Part shown: one piece after another, positions 43,054-51,525 of the stretch
Position numbering within the stretch: position 1 is the first letter of the stretch
Layout: every line of letters begins with the position of its first letter
DNA from: Bradyrhizobium sp. CSA112
GTDB lineage: Bacteria; Pseudomonadota; Alphaproteobacteria; Rhizobiales; Xanthobacteraceae
Direction of reading: 5' to 3'
Assembly: GCF_029051645.1 (NCBI RefSeq)
Contig: NZ_JAACFS010000036.1
Coordinates: forward strand, 1-64,000
Length of the DNA stretch: 64,000 nucleotides
Made by a program: the position numbers and the translations under genes
The notes under the pieces: model-generated
What the model was told of the DNA's origin: nothing
What the model saw: only the letters and a program-made list of their open reading frames with translations
Database searches by the model: none

Positions 43054-43707
43054 ATGTACAAGCTCTATTCGATGCAGCGCTCCGGCAACAGCTACAAGGT
43101 TCGCCTTGCGCTGGCGCTGCTCAACGCACCCTATGAAGCAATCGAAGTGGACATTCTCAGAGGCGAAAGCCGCACGCCGGATTTTCTGGAGAAAAATCCC
43201 AGCGGACAGGTGCCGCTGCTGGAAGTCGCCGAGGGACGCTACCTCGCCGAGTCCAACGCCATCCTCTGGTATGTTTGCGGCGGCACCTCGCTGGCCCCGG
43301 AGTCACGGGTCGAGCGCGCCGAAGCGCTGCAATGGATGTTCTTCGAACAGCACGCGCTCGAGCCCAATATCGGCGCCGCCTATTTCTGGCTGTCGCTGGT
43401 CAAGGGCGGCCGCGACCTGCAGACGCATGCGCTGGAGGACTGGATGGAGCGCGGCTATGCCGCGCTGCAGGTGATGGAAAACCATCTCAAGACCCACGCC
43501 TATTTCGCCGCAGGGCAACTGACGGTCGCCGATATCGCGCTGTACGGCTACACCCACGTCGCCGACCGCTGCGACTACGATCTGGCAACCTTCCCGGCCA
43601 TCCGCGCCTGGCTGCGGCGGGTCGAGCAGACCCCTGGTTTCGTGACCATGGACTGGCGCCCGGAGGCCGAGATTGACGACCAGGCCGACATCGCCGCCGG
43701 CGCATAA
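43054..43707 (+). CDS. Glutathione S-transferase family protein
   Basis: A 217-aa cytoplasmic protein with a thioredoxin-fold N-terminal domain (YKLYSMQRSGNSYKVRLALA, cis-Pro in PSGQVPLLEV, GSH site in YLAESNAILWYV) and a helical C-terminal domain (FAAGQLTVADIALYGYTHVA, about 160-180, with the N-capping Asp). The ATG at 43054 is chosen; the longer frame from 42868 covers a region with no GST sequence. Its nearest relative in the window is at 25315. Substrate unknown. Confidence 0.9.
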   Translation: MYKLYSMQRSGNSYKVRLALALLNAPYEAIEVDILRGESRTPDFLEKNPSGQVPLLEVAEGRYLAESNAILWYVCGGTSLAPESRVERAEALQWMFFEQHALEPNIGAAYFWLSLVKGGRDLQTHALEDWMERGYAALQVMENHLKTHAYFAAGQLTVADIALYGYTHVADRCDYDLATFPAIRAWLRRVEQTPGFVTMDWRPEAEIDDQADIAAGA

Positions 43708-43759
43708 CCGCCGCCCGCGCCTGCCAGCCGACATCTCACTTTCGCGCGAGCAGGCCTCC

Positions 43760-43794
43760 AAAGGTTAACAATAGCGGGAACAACGTTAACCTTT
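43760..43794. promoter_or_regulatory. Perfect 10-bp inverted repeat AAAGGTTAAC / GTTAACCTTT
   Basis: The arms are exact and separated by 15 bases (AATAGCGGGAACAAC). The A/T-rich arms contrast with the GC-rich surroundings. It lies 120 bp before a small membrane protein gene and 53 bp after the GST stop. It could be a regulator site or a weak terminator without a T tract. I lean towards an operator. Confidence 0.4.
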
Positions 43795-43913
43795 GCCGTT
43801 ATTCCGCCATTTTCAGCCACCCATCGCCGCAATATTGCCGGTGATCATTGCAAGATTTTCCTGATGACGGGTGAGTCGCGGGTGATTCGTCCCGCGTTAC
43901 AAGGATTTAGGCC

Positions 43914-44087
43914 ATGACACGGGCACCTGGCACAGTCGGCTTCGAGAGCCGCCGTGCGCCCATCGCTTCCTCCCGATTGCTAGGCGCGATCGCCACCTCG
44001 CTCGCGATCGGCACGCTGTCGCTGTGCCTCGTGGTCACCTTGACGGTGCTGTCGATCAAGGCCACCGTCGCGATGCCCATTCCGTGA
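43914..44087 (+). CDS. Small single-helix membrane protein (57 aa)
   Basis: A 57-aa protein: a polar, basic N-terminus (TRAPGTVGFESRRAPIASSR, residues 2-21), then one strong hydrophobic segment, LLGAIATSLAIGTLSLCLVV, extended to VTLTVLSI, and a short tail KATVAMPIP. Predicted topology is N-terminus inside by the positive-inside rule. AAGGATTTAGGCC gives a good ribosome site for the ATG. No family is recognised. It may be co-transcribed with the sugar dehydrogenase 68 bp downstream. Codon use fits the neighbours. Confidence 0.6.
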   Translation: MTRAPGTVGFESRRAPIASSRLLGAIATSLAIGTLSLCLVVTLTVLSIKATVAMPIP

Positions 44088-44155
44088 CGGTTGCGGCTTT
44101 TTGTTTGCATCATTAGCGAACGCGCGATGATCAGCATCGCGACTGGACGACCAGG

Positions 44156-45316
44156 ATGAAAACACCTGTCGGCCTTGTGACTGCCGCGTTGACGGCAGCG
44201 ATCCTGCTTGCGGTCTCGTTCCTGATCGCCACCGGCACTCGCGGGGAACAGCCGGCGTTCGACTCGTCGGCGGGCGAACTCGAGGTTCGGACCATCGCAA
44301 GGGGCCTTGTCAATCCGTGGGCGCTGGCGTTTCTATCAGATGGAACGATGCTGGTGACCGAGCGTCCGGGCCGCATGCGCATCGTCACGGCGGAAGGACA
44401 GGTCTCGCCGCCGCTCAAGGGCGTCCCCGAGGTATGGGCGTCGGGCCAGGGCGGCCTACTCGATGTCGTCATCGACAAAGCCTTCGCGCAGAACAGGACC
44501 CTCTATTTTTGTTATGCCGAGCGGACTGAGGGCGGTGGACGCACCGCGATCGCGCGCGCCAAGCTCGACGACGGCAAGGGCCGGCTCGACGACGTCAAGG
44601 TCATCTTCCGCCAGCAGGGGCCGTTGTCATCGGGCAATCATTACGGCTGCCGCATCGTGCAGGCGGACGACGGCAATCTGTTCGTCACGCTGGGCGACCA
44701 CTTCGCCCACCGCGATCAGGCGCAGAGTCTCGGCAATCATCTCGGCAAGGTGATCCGGATCGCGCCCGACGGTTCGGCGCCATCAGGCAATCCATTCGCC
44801 GGCCGCGCCGACGCCAAACCGGAGATCTGGAGCTACGGCCATCGCAACGCCCAGTCGCTCGCGATCCATCCCACCACCGGCGAGCTCTGGGAAATCGAGC
44901 ATGGCCCGCGCGGCGGTGACGAGGTCAATTTGATCGGCAAGGGCAAGAACTATGGCTGGCCGGTGATCGGCTACGGCATCGATTACTCCGGCGCGAAGAT
45001 CCACAACGCGACGGCCAAGGACGGCATGGAGCAGCCGCTGAAATACTGGGTGCCGTCGATCGCGCCGTCCGGCATGGCCTTCTACACCGGAAAACTGTTT
45101 CCGAAATGGAACGGCAGCCTGTTCACCGGCGCATTGCGCAGCGCGATGCTGGTGCGGCTGACGCTGAACGGAAACGCCGTCACCTCGGAGGAACGCCTGC
45201 TGCAAAACCTGCACGAGCGTATCAGGGACGTCCGCCAGGGACCGGACGGCGCGCTGTGGCTGCTCACAGATAGTTCGAACGGACGGGTATTGCGGGTGGC
45301 GCCGGCCGCGAAATGA
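44156..45316 (+). CDS. PQQ-dependent sugar dehydrogenase (soluble GDH / YliI-like)
   Basis: A 386-aa exported six-bladed beta-propeller with a signal anchor or signal peptide about 1-27 (VTAALTAAILLAVSFLIATGT). Family blocks are GLVNPWALAFLSDGTMLVTERPG, GNHYGCRIVQADDGNLFVTLGDHF, SYGHRNAQSLAIHPTTGELWEIEHGPRGGDEVN (the catalytic His is in NHY and the PQQ/Ca region around GPRGGDE) and FTGALRSAMLVRL. It oxidises aldose sugars to lactones in the periplasm using PQQ, a cofactor whose synthesis genes are not here. Substrate unknown. Confidence 0.9.
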   Translation: MKTPVGLVTAALTAAILLAVSFLIATGTRGEQPAFDSSAGELEVRTIARGLVNPWALAFLSDGTMLVTERPGRMRIVTAEGQVSPPLKGVPEVWASGQGGLLDVVIDKAFAQNRTLYFCYAERTEGGGRTAIARAKLDDGKGRLDDVKVIFRQQGPLSSGNHYGCRIVQADDGNLFVTLGDHFAHRDQAQSLGNHLGKVIRIAPDGSAPSGNPFAGRADAKPEIWSYGHRNAQSLAIHPTTGELWEIEHGPRGGDEVNLIGKGKNYGWPVIGYGIDYSGAKIHNATAKDGMEQPLKYWVPSIAPSGMAFYTGKLFPKWNGSLFTGALRSAMLVRLTLNGNAVTSEERLLQNLHERIRDVRQGPDGALWLLTDSSNGRVLRVAPAAK

Positions 45317-45337
45317 CGATGATCTGCGCAAAAGCGC

Positions 45338-45688
45338 TCACCATTTGTGAAAGATCAGAAACGCGCCAAAGGCGATGCAGGCAAAGCCGAGCGCGTGATT
45401 CCACGCCAGCGGCTCCTTCAGATAGAGCACCGAGAAGCAGGCGAACACCACCAGCGTGATCACCTCCTGCATGGTCTTGAGCTGCGCCGCCGAGTACACC
45501 GCGCTGCCCCAGCGGTTGGCCGGCACCGCCAACCAGTATTCGACGAAGGCGATCCCCCAGCTCGCCAGCACGACCAGGGCCAGCGGGCTCTCCTTGAATT
45601 TCAGATGACCGTACCAGGCAAACGTCATGAAGACGTTGGAGGCAAACAGCATCAGGATCGGCAGCAGCGTCGGGGAAACAGTGGGCAT
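45338..45688 (-). CDS. DMT family protein (DUF486)
   Basis: A 116-aa inner-membrane protein with four predicted helices: LLPILMLFASNVFMTFAWYG, LALVVLASWGIAFVEYWLAV, TMQEVITLVVFACFSVLYL, and LGFACIAFGAFLIFHKW. The FAWYGHLK and EYWLAVPANRWG segments are hallmarks of DUF486, a small drug/metabolite-transporter relative. The ATG at 45688 gives normal family length; a longer frame to 45799 adds a charged stretch. Convergent with the sugar dehydrogenase, with 21 bp between stops. Function unknown. Confidence 0.85.
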   Translation of the reverse strand: MPTVSPTLLPILMLFASNVFMTFAWYGHLKFKESPLALVVLASWGIAFVEYWLAVPANRWGSAVYSAAQLKTMQEVITLVVFACFSVLYLKEPLAWNHALGFACIAFGAFLIFHKW

Positions 45689-45898
45689 CGGTGTGCTCTT
45701 GCAAAATGTCGTGCGGATTGATTGACCAGCGGGCTTCGTAACCGGTTTCTCGGGCTTTCGAATATCATTTGATTTCAAAAATGCGAAAGCACGCCGCATC
45801 TGTGCAACGCTTTCTTAAGACTGGCGGCAGAAAGGCGTGCACAATCGCAACAATCAGGCATGCTTGCGTCTTATTCCCGGCAAGTGGCGAGAACGGGC

Positions 45899-46710
45899 AT
45901 GCAGTTAAACTGGCACGCAATCTCCGGTCCGGCTCTTACGACAGCGACGGCGTTGATCGCCTTCCTCGTCGATCGACATGTCGTTCCCGTCCCCAATCCC
46001 GCACCGCTGTTCGTCTGCATCGTCGCCTTTGCCGCCTCCATCGGCGGCATCGCCTCCGGGATGGTCAGTGCCGTCATTGCGGTAGCGTCTTCCGCGCTGT
46101 TCTTCCTCAACCACCGCGCCGTGCCCGGTTACGACATGTCGGACCTGGCGCGCATGCTGCTGCTGGCGGCCACCGCCGCCGGCACCGCGCCATCACTGGC
46201 TTGCTACGGCAGAAATGGGTCGATGCGTTCGCATGGGAGAAGAAGCATCATGCCACGGCCGAACGCCTGTCGGCCGCGCTCGATCAGGTCGATATCGGCA
46301 TCGTGCTGCTCGATTCCGATACCCGCGCCGAATTCATCAACCGCGCCTTCCGCGACTATTTTGCTTTGTCCGACGAGCAGGCTGACAGCAAGCCGCCCTT
46401 CATCGCGCTGATGTACCACGGCCGCGACACCGGCGCCTGGCAACTGCCGGAGGACGAACTGGGCGCCTTCATCGCCAAGCGCACCGAGATGATAAGGACC
46501 GGCGATTCCACGCCGGTCAACATCGATCTCGCCGACGGACAGGTGCTGCGCTTCATCTGCACGGCGCTGCCCGACGGCGGACGCATGCTGAGCTACACGC
46601 CGGTCACCGATCTCGTTCGCCACACCGACGATCCGGCCAGCGCCGACTATTACCGCGCGCTACGCGGCAACTATCGCATCCTTGCCCGGCACCTCGGCGC
46701 CGCAGAATAG
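45899..46710 (+). pseudogene. Membrane sensor protein with PAS domain, frameshifted
   Basis: The N-terminal part (45899 to about 46190) encodes a membrane region of DUF4118 type (FVCIVAFAASIGGIASGMVS, then a helix ending AATAAGTA). The rest continues in another frame from about 46190 to the stop at 46710: ITGLLRQKWVDAFAWEKKHH, a coiled coil and a PAS domain (about 120-230, VDIGIVLLDSDTRAEFINRAF). Adding one base in GCGCCATC near 46187-46192 restores a single protein of about 270 aa. Either the gene is recently inactivated or the base was lost in sequencing. It lacks a kinase or cyclase output domain, so it would be a stand-alone sensor. Confidence 0.75.
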
Positions 46711-46730
46711 CGGCGGCTCTCTCTCTCAAA

Positions 46731-46890
46731 CCTCGCCCCGCTTGCGGGGAGAGGTCGGATTGCGAAGCAATCCGGGTGAGGGGGTACAGGTCTATCGATA
46801 GAGATAATCTCGCGGAGAAAGCCCCTCACCCCGACCCTCCAAGAGCAAGCTTCGCTTGTCTCGACCCCGTGAAGAACGGGGAGAGGGAGA
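46731..46890. repeat. Interspersed repeat, CCCTCTCCCCGC family, copy 2
   Basis: CCTCGCCCCGCTTGCGGGGA then GGGTGAGGGGG on the left and CCCCTCACCCCGACCCTC ... ACGGGGAGAGGGAG on the right, with internal hairpins (GATTGCGAAGCAATC; CAAGCTTCGCTTG). Most of the 288-bp gap between the sensor pseudogene and the GNAT gene is this element; the last 100 bp show nothing clear. Confidence 0.75.
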
Positions 46891-46998
46891 AGAAGCGCGC
46901 CACAGCGAAGTTGATGGCTGCCAGGTGCGTCTGTACTAATGAACAGACATCCTTCCGCGTCCCAGACGCGTCATCTCCCATCAAAACGGAAACGCGCA

Positions 46999-47460
46999 AT
47001 GTCCGGCGACCTCACCATCCGCTTCGTCACCCGCCCCGACCATGCGCAATGGCTTCCGCTGTGGGAGGGCTACAACGTGTTCTACGGCCGCTCGGGTCCG
47101 ACCGCGCTGGCGCCCGAGATCACGGCGATGACGTGGGCGCGTTTCTTCGACGCCTACGAGCCCGTGCATGCGCTGGTCGCCGAGAGCGGCGGCGAGCTGC
47201 TCGGCCTGACGCACTACCTGTTTCACCGCTCTACGACCGCGATCGAGCCGACCTGCTATCTGCAGGACCTCTTCACCCACGCGGCGGTGCGCGGCAAGGG
47301 CGTCGGCCGTGCCTTGATCAACGGCGTGTACGAGCAGGCGAAGCTCGCGGGATGTTCCCGCGTCTATTGGCAGACGCACGAGACCAACCACACCGCGATG
47401 CGGCTATACGACAAGGTGGCGGAGCGTTCCGGCTTCGTCGTTTACCGCAAGCTGTTCTGA
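46999..47460 (+). CDS. GNAT family N-acetyltransferase
   Basis: A 153-aa cytoplasmic acetyltransferase. After IRFVTRPDHAQWLPLWEGYN it has a tryptophan-rich helix (ITAMTWARFFD), strand 4 with the acetyl-CoA loop in LQDLFTHAAVRGKGVGRALI, and a C-terminal YWQTHETNHTAMRLYDKVAE typical of GNATs that act on small amines or amino acids. The ATG at 46999 avoids a 20-residue basic leader seen in the longer frame. Its stop is 33 bp from the stop of the convergent amidohydrolase gene. Substrate unknown. Confidence 0.87.
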   Translation: MSGDLTIRFVTRPDHAQWLPLWEGYNVFYGRSGPTALAPEITAMTWARFFDAYEPVHALVAESGGELLGLTHYLFHRSTTAIEPTCYLQDLFTHAAVRGKGVGRALINGVYEQAKLAGCSRVYWQTHETNHTAMRLYDKVAERSGFVVYRKLF

Positions 47461-47493
47461 CGTTCGATCGAGCGAAGGATCGATGGAGATTTC

Positions 47494-48840
47494 TTACCTG
47501 GTGAGAGTGTTCTTGTAGATCACGCCGTCCTTCATGATGACCTTGAAGTTCTTCGCAGGATCGGCAATAAGGCCGATCTCTTCCAGCGGATTGCCGTCGA
47601 CAAGGAGCAGATCGGCGAGCGCGCCCTGCTCTACGACACCGAGCTTTCCCGGATAGGGATTGCGCTTTCCCGACAGCGCCAGCAGCTCGGCGTTTGTCGA
47701 CGTCGCCATGACCAGCGCTTCGGCGGGCGTGTACCAACGGGTAAGCGAGGCCAGAATTGCCCCTTGTTGTTGCGCCAGCTCGCGGGAGAACAGCACGTCG
47801 GTGCCCCACGCCGTCTTAATCTTGTACTTCTTCGCCAACTCGTAGGACTTGGCTATGCCGGGCCAGACCTCATCCGCCTTGGCTCGCTGGACTGAACCCT
47901 CGGGAAAACCCAGCCTCAAGGCGTCGGGGAGCGGCTGCTGGCTGAGCCAAACGCCCTTCTCGGCGATCAGCTTGGCGCTAGCTTCGTCCATCAGGGTGCC
48001 GTGTTCGATACATTTCACGCCAGTTGCTATAGCCCCCCGGATCGCATTCGGCGTAAAGGCATGCGCGGTGACGTATGTGCCCCAGTTCTCGGCCGCCTCG
48101 ACCGCGGCGCGCAGTTCGGCCTCGGTGAAGGTGGTCACGTCGATCGGACTGAAGGGTGACGAAACCCCGCCGCCCGCCGTCAACTTGACTTGGGAGGCGC
48201 CCTGCATGAGCTGTTCGCGCGCGCGCACGCGCACCTCGTCAGGGCTGTCCGCAACTATAGCGCCACCGATCTGCTCCATGCGGGTGAGCATGCCGCCGAT
48301 CGTCCGCGGCAGATCGGTTAACTGGCGAAAATCCCCATGGCCGCTCGTAACGGTGATCATGGCGCCGGACGGATAGATACGCGGGCCTTTGACGATGCCC
48401 TCGTCGATGGCGCGCTTGAGACCGAACACCGGCCCGCCCACGTCGCGAACGGTGGTGAAGCCGCGCATCAGAGTATCAGTCGCTTCGTCGCCGGCCACGA
48501 GATTGTTGAAGCCGACATCACCGAACGCTTGCACCGGCGTCACCCGCGCCAGCATCGCGTGCCAATGATTGTCGATCAGCCCCGGCATCAACGTGCGCCC
48601 GCCGCCTTCGATGACGCGCGTGTCGGCGCGGCGGTCGACCGCGATCTGCGCTCGGGAAATTGTTTCGATCAGATTGCCGCGAACCAGCACGTTGGTTGGT
48701 TCTGACAGCGACGTTCCCTTGCCGTCGAATATTCTGACGTTGTTGAAGAGCGTTGTTGCGTCGTTGCTCTGCTGGGCTTGCGCCCCACTTGCCGAAAGAC
48801 CTACCGCACAGACCAGAAGGCGGAGATAGCTGGAGACCAT
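47494..48840 (-). CDS. Exported amidohydrolase family protein
   Basis: A 448-aa protein with a signal peptide about 1-22 (LLVCAVGLSASGAQAQ). It is a metal-dependent amidohydrolase of the imidazolonepropionase-like / Xaa-Pro-dipeptidase-like group: the first metal motif is PGLIDNHWHAM (HxH), SQVKLTAGGG has the likely bridging Lys, YVTAHAFTP and CIEHGTLMDE supply the metal His residues, and GTDVLFSREL has the catalytic Asp. C-terminal composite-domain strands (LGVVEQGALADLLLVDGNPL) are present. ATG at 48840; a TTG four codons upstream is possible. Substrate unknown, likely a peptide or cyclic amide. Confidence 0.88.
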   Translation of the reverse strand: MVSSYLRLLVCAVGLSASGAQAQQSNDATTLFNNVRIFDGKGTSLSEPTNVLVRGNLIETISRAQIAVDRRADTRVIEGGGRTLMPGLIDNHWHAMLARVTPVQAFGDVGFNNLVAGDEATDTLMRGFTTVRDVGGPVFGLKRAIDEGIVKGPRIYPSGAMITVTSGHGDFRQLTDLPRTIGGMLTRMEQIGGAIVADSPDEVRVRAREQLMQGASQVKLTAGGGVSSPFSPIDVTTFTEAELRAAVEAAENWGTYVTAHAFTPNAIRGAIATGVKCIEHGTLMDEASAKLIAEKGVWLSQQPLPDALRLGFPEGSVQRAKADEVWPGIAKSYELAKKYKIKTAWGTDVLFSRELAQQQGAILASLTRWYTPAEALVMATSTNAELLALSGKRNPYPGKLGVVEQGALADLLLVDGNPLEEIGLIADPAKNFKVIMKDGVIYKNTLTR

Positions 48841-48924
48841 TTGACCCCCCAAGCGCTTTTCGACCCTTGGTCATCCTAGCATAGGCGGCACAACCTGTCT
48901 CCTTGCCTCCCGCCGGGCGTATTA

Positions 48925-48957
48925 TTTGAAATCTTTTTGAGACGCCTGAGATTCAAA
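48925..48957. promoter_or_regulatory. A/T-rich inverted repeat in long intergenic region
   Basis: TTTGAA (48925-48930) and TTCAAA (48952-48957) are inverted, and the flanking bases (ATCT against GAGAT) extend the symmetry with one bulge. It lies about 90 bp before the amidohydrolase start on the minus strand and upstream of the candidate small RNA on the plus strand, so it may regulate either. Weak evidence. Confidence 0.25.
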
Positions 48958-49039
48958 AATTCATTGCGCCGGAATTGTCAGAGCTGGGGGTTGGCTGGCG
49001 ACATCGAGCCTGTGGATAAGTCCCCGCGTCACGGCGGCG

Positions 49040-49149
49040 TAACAAAGCGCGGCTAGGCTGCGCCTGCGTCTGATCAGGCCCCCCGTCTCAGATCACGCGC
49101 CCCAAGCGGCCCCCGTCAGTCGCCGCGTCTGGCCGGGGCCGCATTTTTT
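49040..49149 (+). ncRNA. Candidate small RNA ending in a strong terminator
   Basis: The 417-bp gap between two divergent genes contains a run of hairpins on the plus strand: GCGC-GGCTAGGCT-GCGC at 49047-49063, TCTGA...TCAGA at 49069-49092, and a terminator with GCGGCCCC (49106) paired to GGGGCCGC (49135-49142) followed by ATTTTTTG. No plus-strand coding gene lies upstream to explain this terminator, so a short non-coding transcript starting near 49000-49040 is the simplest reading. I match it to no known sRNA family. The exact 5' end is a guess. Confidence 0.5.
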
Positions 49150-49257
49150 GTGCCGCATAGCTGCCAAGCGCGAACGCCGGAGGTGCCGCTTCTTGCGGGG
49201 CGCAGTGGCGCGGGCCACAATGCGCCTCCTCCCGCGACCATCCCACAGGATCGATCC

Positions 49258-50196
49258 ATGCAAATTCGCAACCTCGGCGGCTCCGGCCTGCGCGTTTCCG
49301 CCGTTGGCCTCGGCTGCAACAATTTCGGCCAGCGCACCGATCTGGAAACCTCGCGCAAGGTGATCCACAGGGCGATCGACCTCGGCATCACCCTGTTCGA
49401 CACCGCCGACATCTATGCGGGCATGGGCGGCTCCGAGACCGTGCTTGGCACCGTGCTCGGCGATCGGCGCAAGGACATCGTGCTGGCGACGAAATATGCC
49501 AAACCCATGAGCAATGACGGCACCAAGCAGGGCGCCTCGCGCCGCTACATCATGTCCGCCGTCGAGGCCAGCCTGACGCGGCTGAAAACCGACTACATCG
49601 ATCTCTACCAGCAGCATGATTACGATCCCTTGACGCCGATGGAAGAGACGCTGCGCGCGCTGGACGACCTCGTCCGCCAGGGCAAGGTCCGCTACATCGG
49701 TAATTCGAATTTTCCGGCCTGGCGCATTGCCGAGGCCGAGATGATGGCGCGGCAGATGAACGTCAACCGCTTCGTCTCCTGCCAGGACGAATACAGCCTC
49801 GTGGTGCGCGGCATCGAAAGGGATCTGTTGCCGGCCGCGCAGGAATACAGGCTCGGCCTGTTGCCGTTCTTCCCGCTGGCGAGCGGCCTCCTGACCGGCA
49901 AATACCAGCGCGGCACCGCGGCCCCCGCCGACACCCGTTTCGCCAAGGCGCCTGCCCTGAAAGACCGCTACGCCACGCCGCGCAACGAAGACATCGTCGA
50001 AAAGCTCCAGGCCTTCGCACAGGCCCGCGGCCACACCATGCTCGAACTCGCCTTCTCCTGGCTGGCATCGCGCCCGCAGGTATCGAGCGTCATCGCCGGC
50101 GCCACCCGCGTCGAACAGGTCGAGCAGAACGTGAACGCGATCGGCTGGACACTGAGCGCGGAGGAACTGGCGGAAGTGGATCAGATTACGAAGTAG
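49258..50196 (+). CDS. Aldo/keto reductase
   Basis: A 312-aa NADPH-dependent oxidoreductase, (beta/alpha)8 barrel. The catalytic set is visible: Asp and Tyr in LFDTADIYAG (about residues 44-49), Lys in VLATKYAKP (about 80), and His in DLYQQHDYDP (about 122). The C-terminal cofactor region is VSSVIAGATRVEQVEQNV. It resembles the YhdN/AKR11 general-stress group. The ATG at 49258 has AGGA upstream and gives the standard N-terminus MQIRNLGGSGLRVSAVGLGC. Substrate unknown. Confidence 0.93.
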   Translation: MQIRNLGGSGLRVSAVGLGCNNFGQRTDLETSRKVIHRAIDLGITLFDTADIYAGMGGSETVLGTVLGDRRKDIVLATKYAKPMSNDGTKQGASRRYIMSAVEASLTRLKTDYIDLYQQHDYDPLTPMEETLRALDDLVRQGKVRYIGNSNFPAWRIAEAEMMARQMNVNRFVSCQDEYSLVVRGIERDLLPAAQEYRLGLLPFFPLASGLLTGKYQRGTAAPADTRFAKAPALKDRYATPRNEDIVEKLQAFAQARGHTMLELAFSWLASRPQVSSVIAGATRVEQVEQNVNAIGWTLSAEELAEVDQITK

Positions 50197-50200
50197 CGGT

Positions 50201-50279
50201 GTCGTTCCGGGGCGTCCGAAGGACGAACCCAGAACCTCGAGATTCCGGGTTCGCATCTTCGATGCGCCCCGGAATGACG
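50201..50279. repeat. Interspersed palindrome, CGTCATTCCGGG family, copy 4
   Basis: GTCGTTCCGGGGCGTCCGAA ... ACCTCGAGATTCCGGG ... CCCCGGAATGACGG: a slightly diverged copy of the element at 7109. It fills the gap between the convergent aldo/keto reductase and DUF1501 genes. Confidence 0.75.
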
Positions 50280-50284
50280 GTGTA

Positions 50285-51520
50285 TCACGCCACCAACCCC
50301 TGCATCGGCTTCACGGCGCTGCTGTCCGGGAACACATTCTCCGCCAGCGCGCGTTCCGCCAATCCGAACTGATCCTTCAGCACGCCCTTCATGACCGCGC
50401 GCAGATCCGTGGTCGGGGCGAGATCGCGGCCCTGATAGAGATTGGCGGGCTTCAGCCCGGGCCAGTCCGCGATCACACGGCCGCCTTTCACCGCGCCGCC
50501 GGCGAGCAGCGTCACCGTGCCGGTGCCGTGGTCGGTGCCCTGCGTGCCGTTGATGCGCGCGGTGCGGCCGAATTCGGTGGCGACCACGATCACGGCGTCG
50601 CGCCAGCGCGCCCCCAACCCCGTTTCGAATTCCGCCAGTGCACCGTCGAGGCCGCCGAGCAATTGCGCCAGCCGCCCGACCGGCCCGCCTTCGTTGGCGT
50701 GCGTGTCCCAGCCGTCGAAGGCGAGCGCGCCGATGCGGGGACCATCGTCGGCGGCCATCAGCTTTGCGGCGCCGCGCGCCACCAGCCGCATCGCCCCGGC
50801 GCCAGTGGTGCCGGGCTTCGGCTTCATATCGTCGCCTTGCGCCGCCTTGTCGAGGGCGAGACCCTGCTTCAACGCGCTCGCCAGCACGGGATCGCGGTGT
50901 TGATAAAGTTCGAGGAGCCGCATCGCGGTATCTTCCGCAGCCTGCGGCACTGCGACCGGTGCCCAGCCGACCGTCGGCGCCGCGCCACGCAGCACCAAGG
51001 GCGTGGTCGGGCCGACCGCCAGCGCACTCGTCACCCGCTCGCCTTTCGGCAGGCCTTCCAGCGCGCGGTTGAGCCAGCCGGACTGCACCCGGCCGGGACC
51101 TGCAAAGCCGCTTTCGAGCACGTCCTGGCCGTCGAAATGCGACCGGTCGCGATAGGACGTCGCCACCGCATGGATCACGGCAGCCTTCTTCTCGCGATAC
51201 ATCCGCGAAAATTCCGGCATCGCCGGATGCAGCGAAAAGAAATTGTCGAGCGGCAAGGCAGCGTTTGGCCCGCTCGACGACAAGGCGATTGCACCATGCA
51301 GGCCGGCATAATCGGGATCGCCTGTTGGAGCGACGGTGGCGAGCCCGTCCAGTGCGCCGCGCAGGATGATCACCACCAGCCGCGGATCGCGGCCGTCGGC
51401 AGCCCGCGCGAATTTCGGCAAGTATGCCCACGCCGCAAAGGATGCGCCGCCGAGCAATAGCGCGCGTCGCGAAGCGACCGATGATCTCAGGCTTTCGCAG
51501 CAATCGCTTATCGTTTCCAT
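50285..51520 (-). CDS. DUF1501 domain-containing protein (Tat-exported)
   Basis: A 411-aa exported protein. ASRRALLLGGASFAAWAYLP (about 17-36) is a twin-arginine-type signal. The DUF1501 body, an alkaline-phosphatase/sulfatase-like fold, carries RLVVIILRGALDGL, a SYRDRSHFDGQDVLESG block, FDGWDTHANEGG and VIVVATEFGRTARINGTQGTDHGTG with likely metal His/Asp residues. The ATG at 51520 has GAGGAG nine bases upstream and lies five bases after the DUF1800 stop. The two families are paired in many genomes; function unknown. Confidence 0.87.
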   Translation of the reverse strand: METISDCCESLRSSVASRRALLLGGASFAAWAYLPKFARAADGRDPRLVVIILRGALDGLATVAPTGDPDYAGLHGAIALSSSGPNAALPLDNFFSLHPAMPEFSRMYREKKAAVIHAVATSYRDRSHFDGQDVLESGFAGPGRVQSGWLNRALEGLPKGERVTSALAVGPTTPLVLRGAAPTVGWAPVAVPQAAEDTAMRLLELYQHRDPVLASALKQGLALDKAAQGDDMKPKPGTTGAGAMRLVARGAAKLMAADDGPRIGALAFDGWDTHANEGGPVGRLAQLLGGLDGALAEFETGLGARWRDAVIVVATEFGRTARINGTQGTDHGTGTVTLLAGGAVKGGRVIADWPGLKPANLYQGRDLAPTTDLRAVMKGVLKDQFGLAERALAENVFPDSSAVKPMQGLVA

Positions 51521-51525
51521 GGACG

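Noticed and set aside
46776..46998. Plus-strand reading frame upstream of the GNAT gene
   Set aside because: It translates the CCCTCTCCCCGC repeat (for example the APHPDPPRASF-like stretch) and not a protein.
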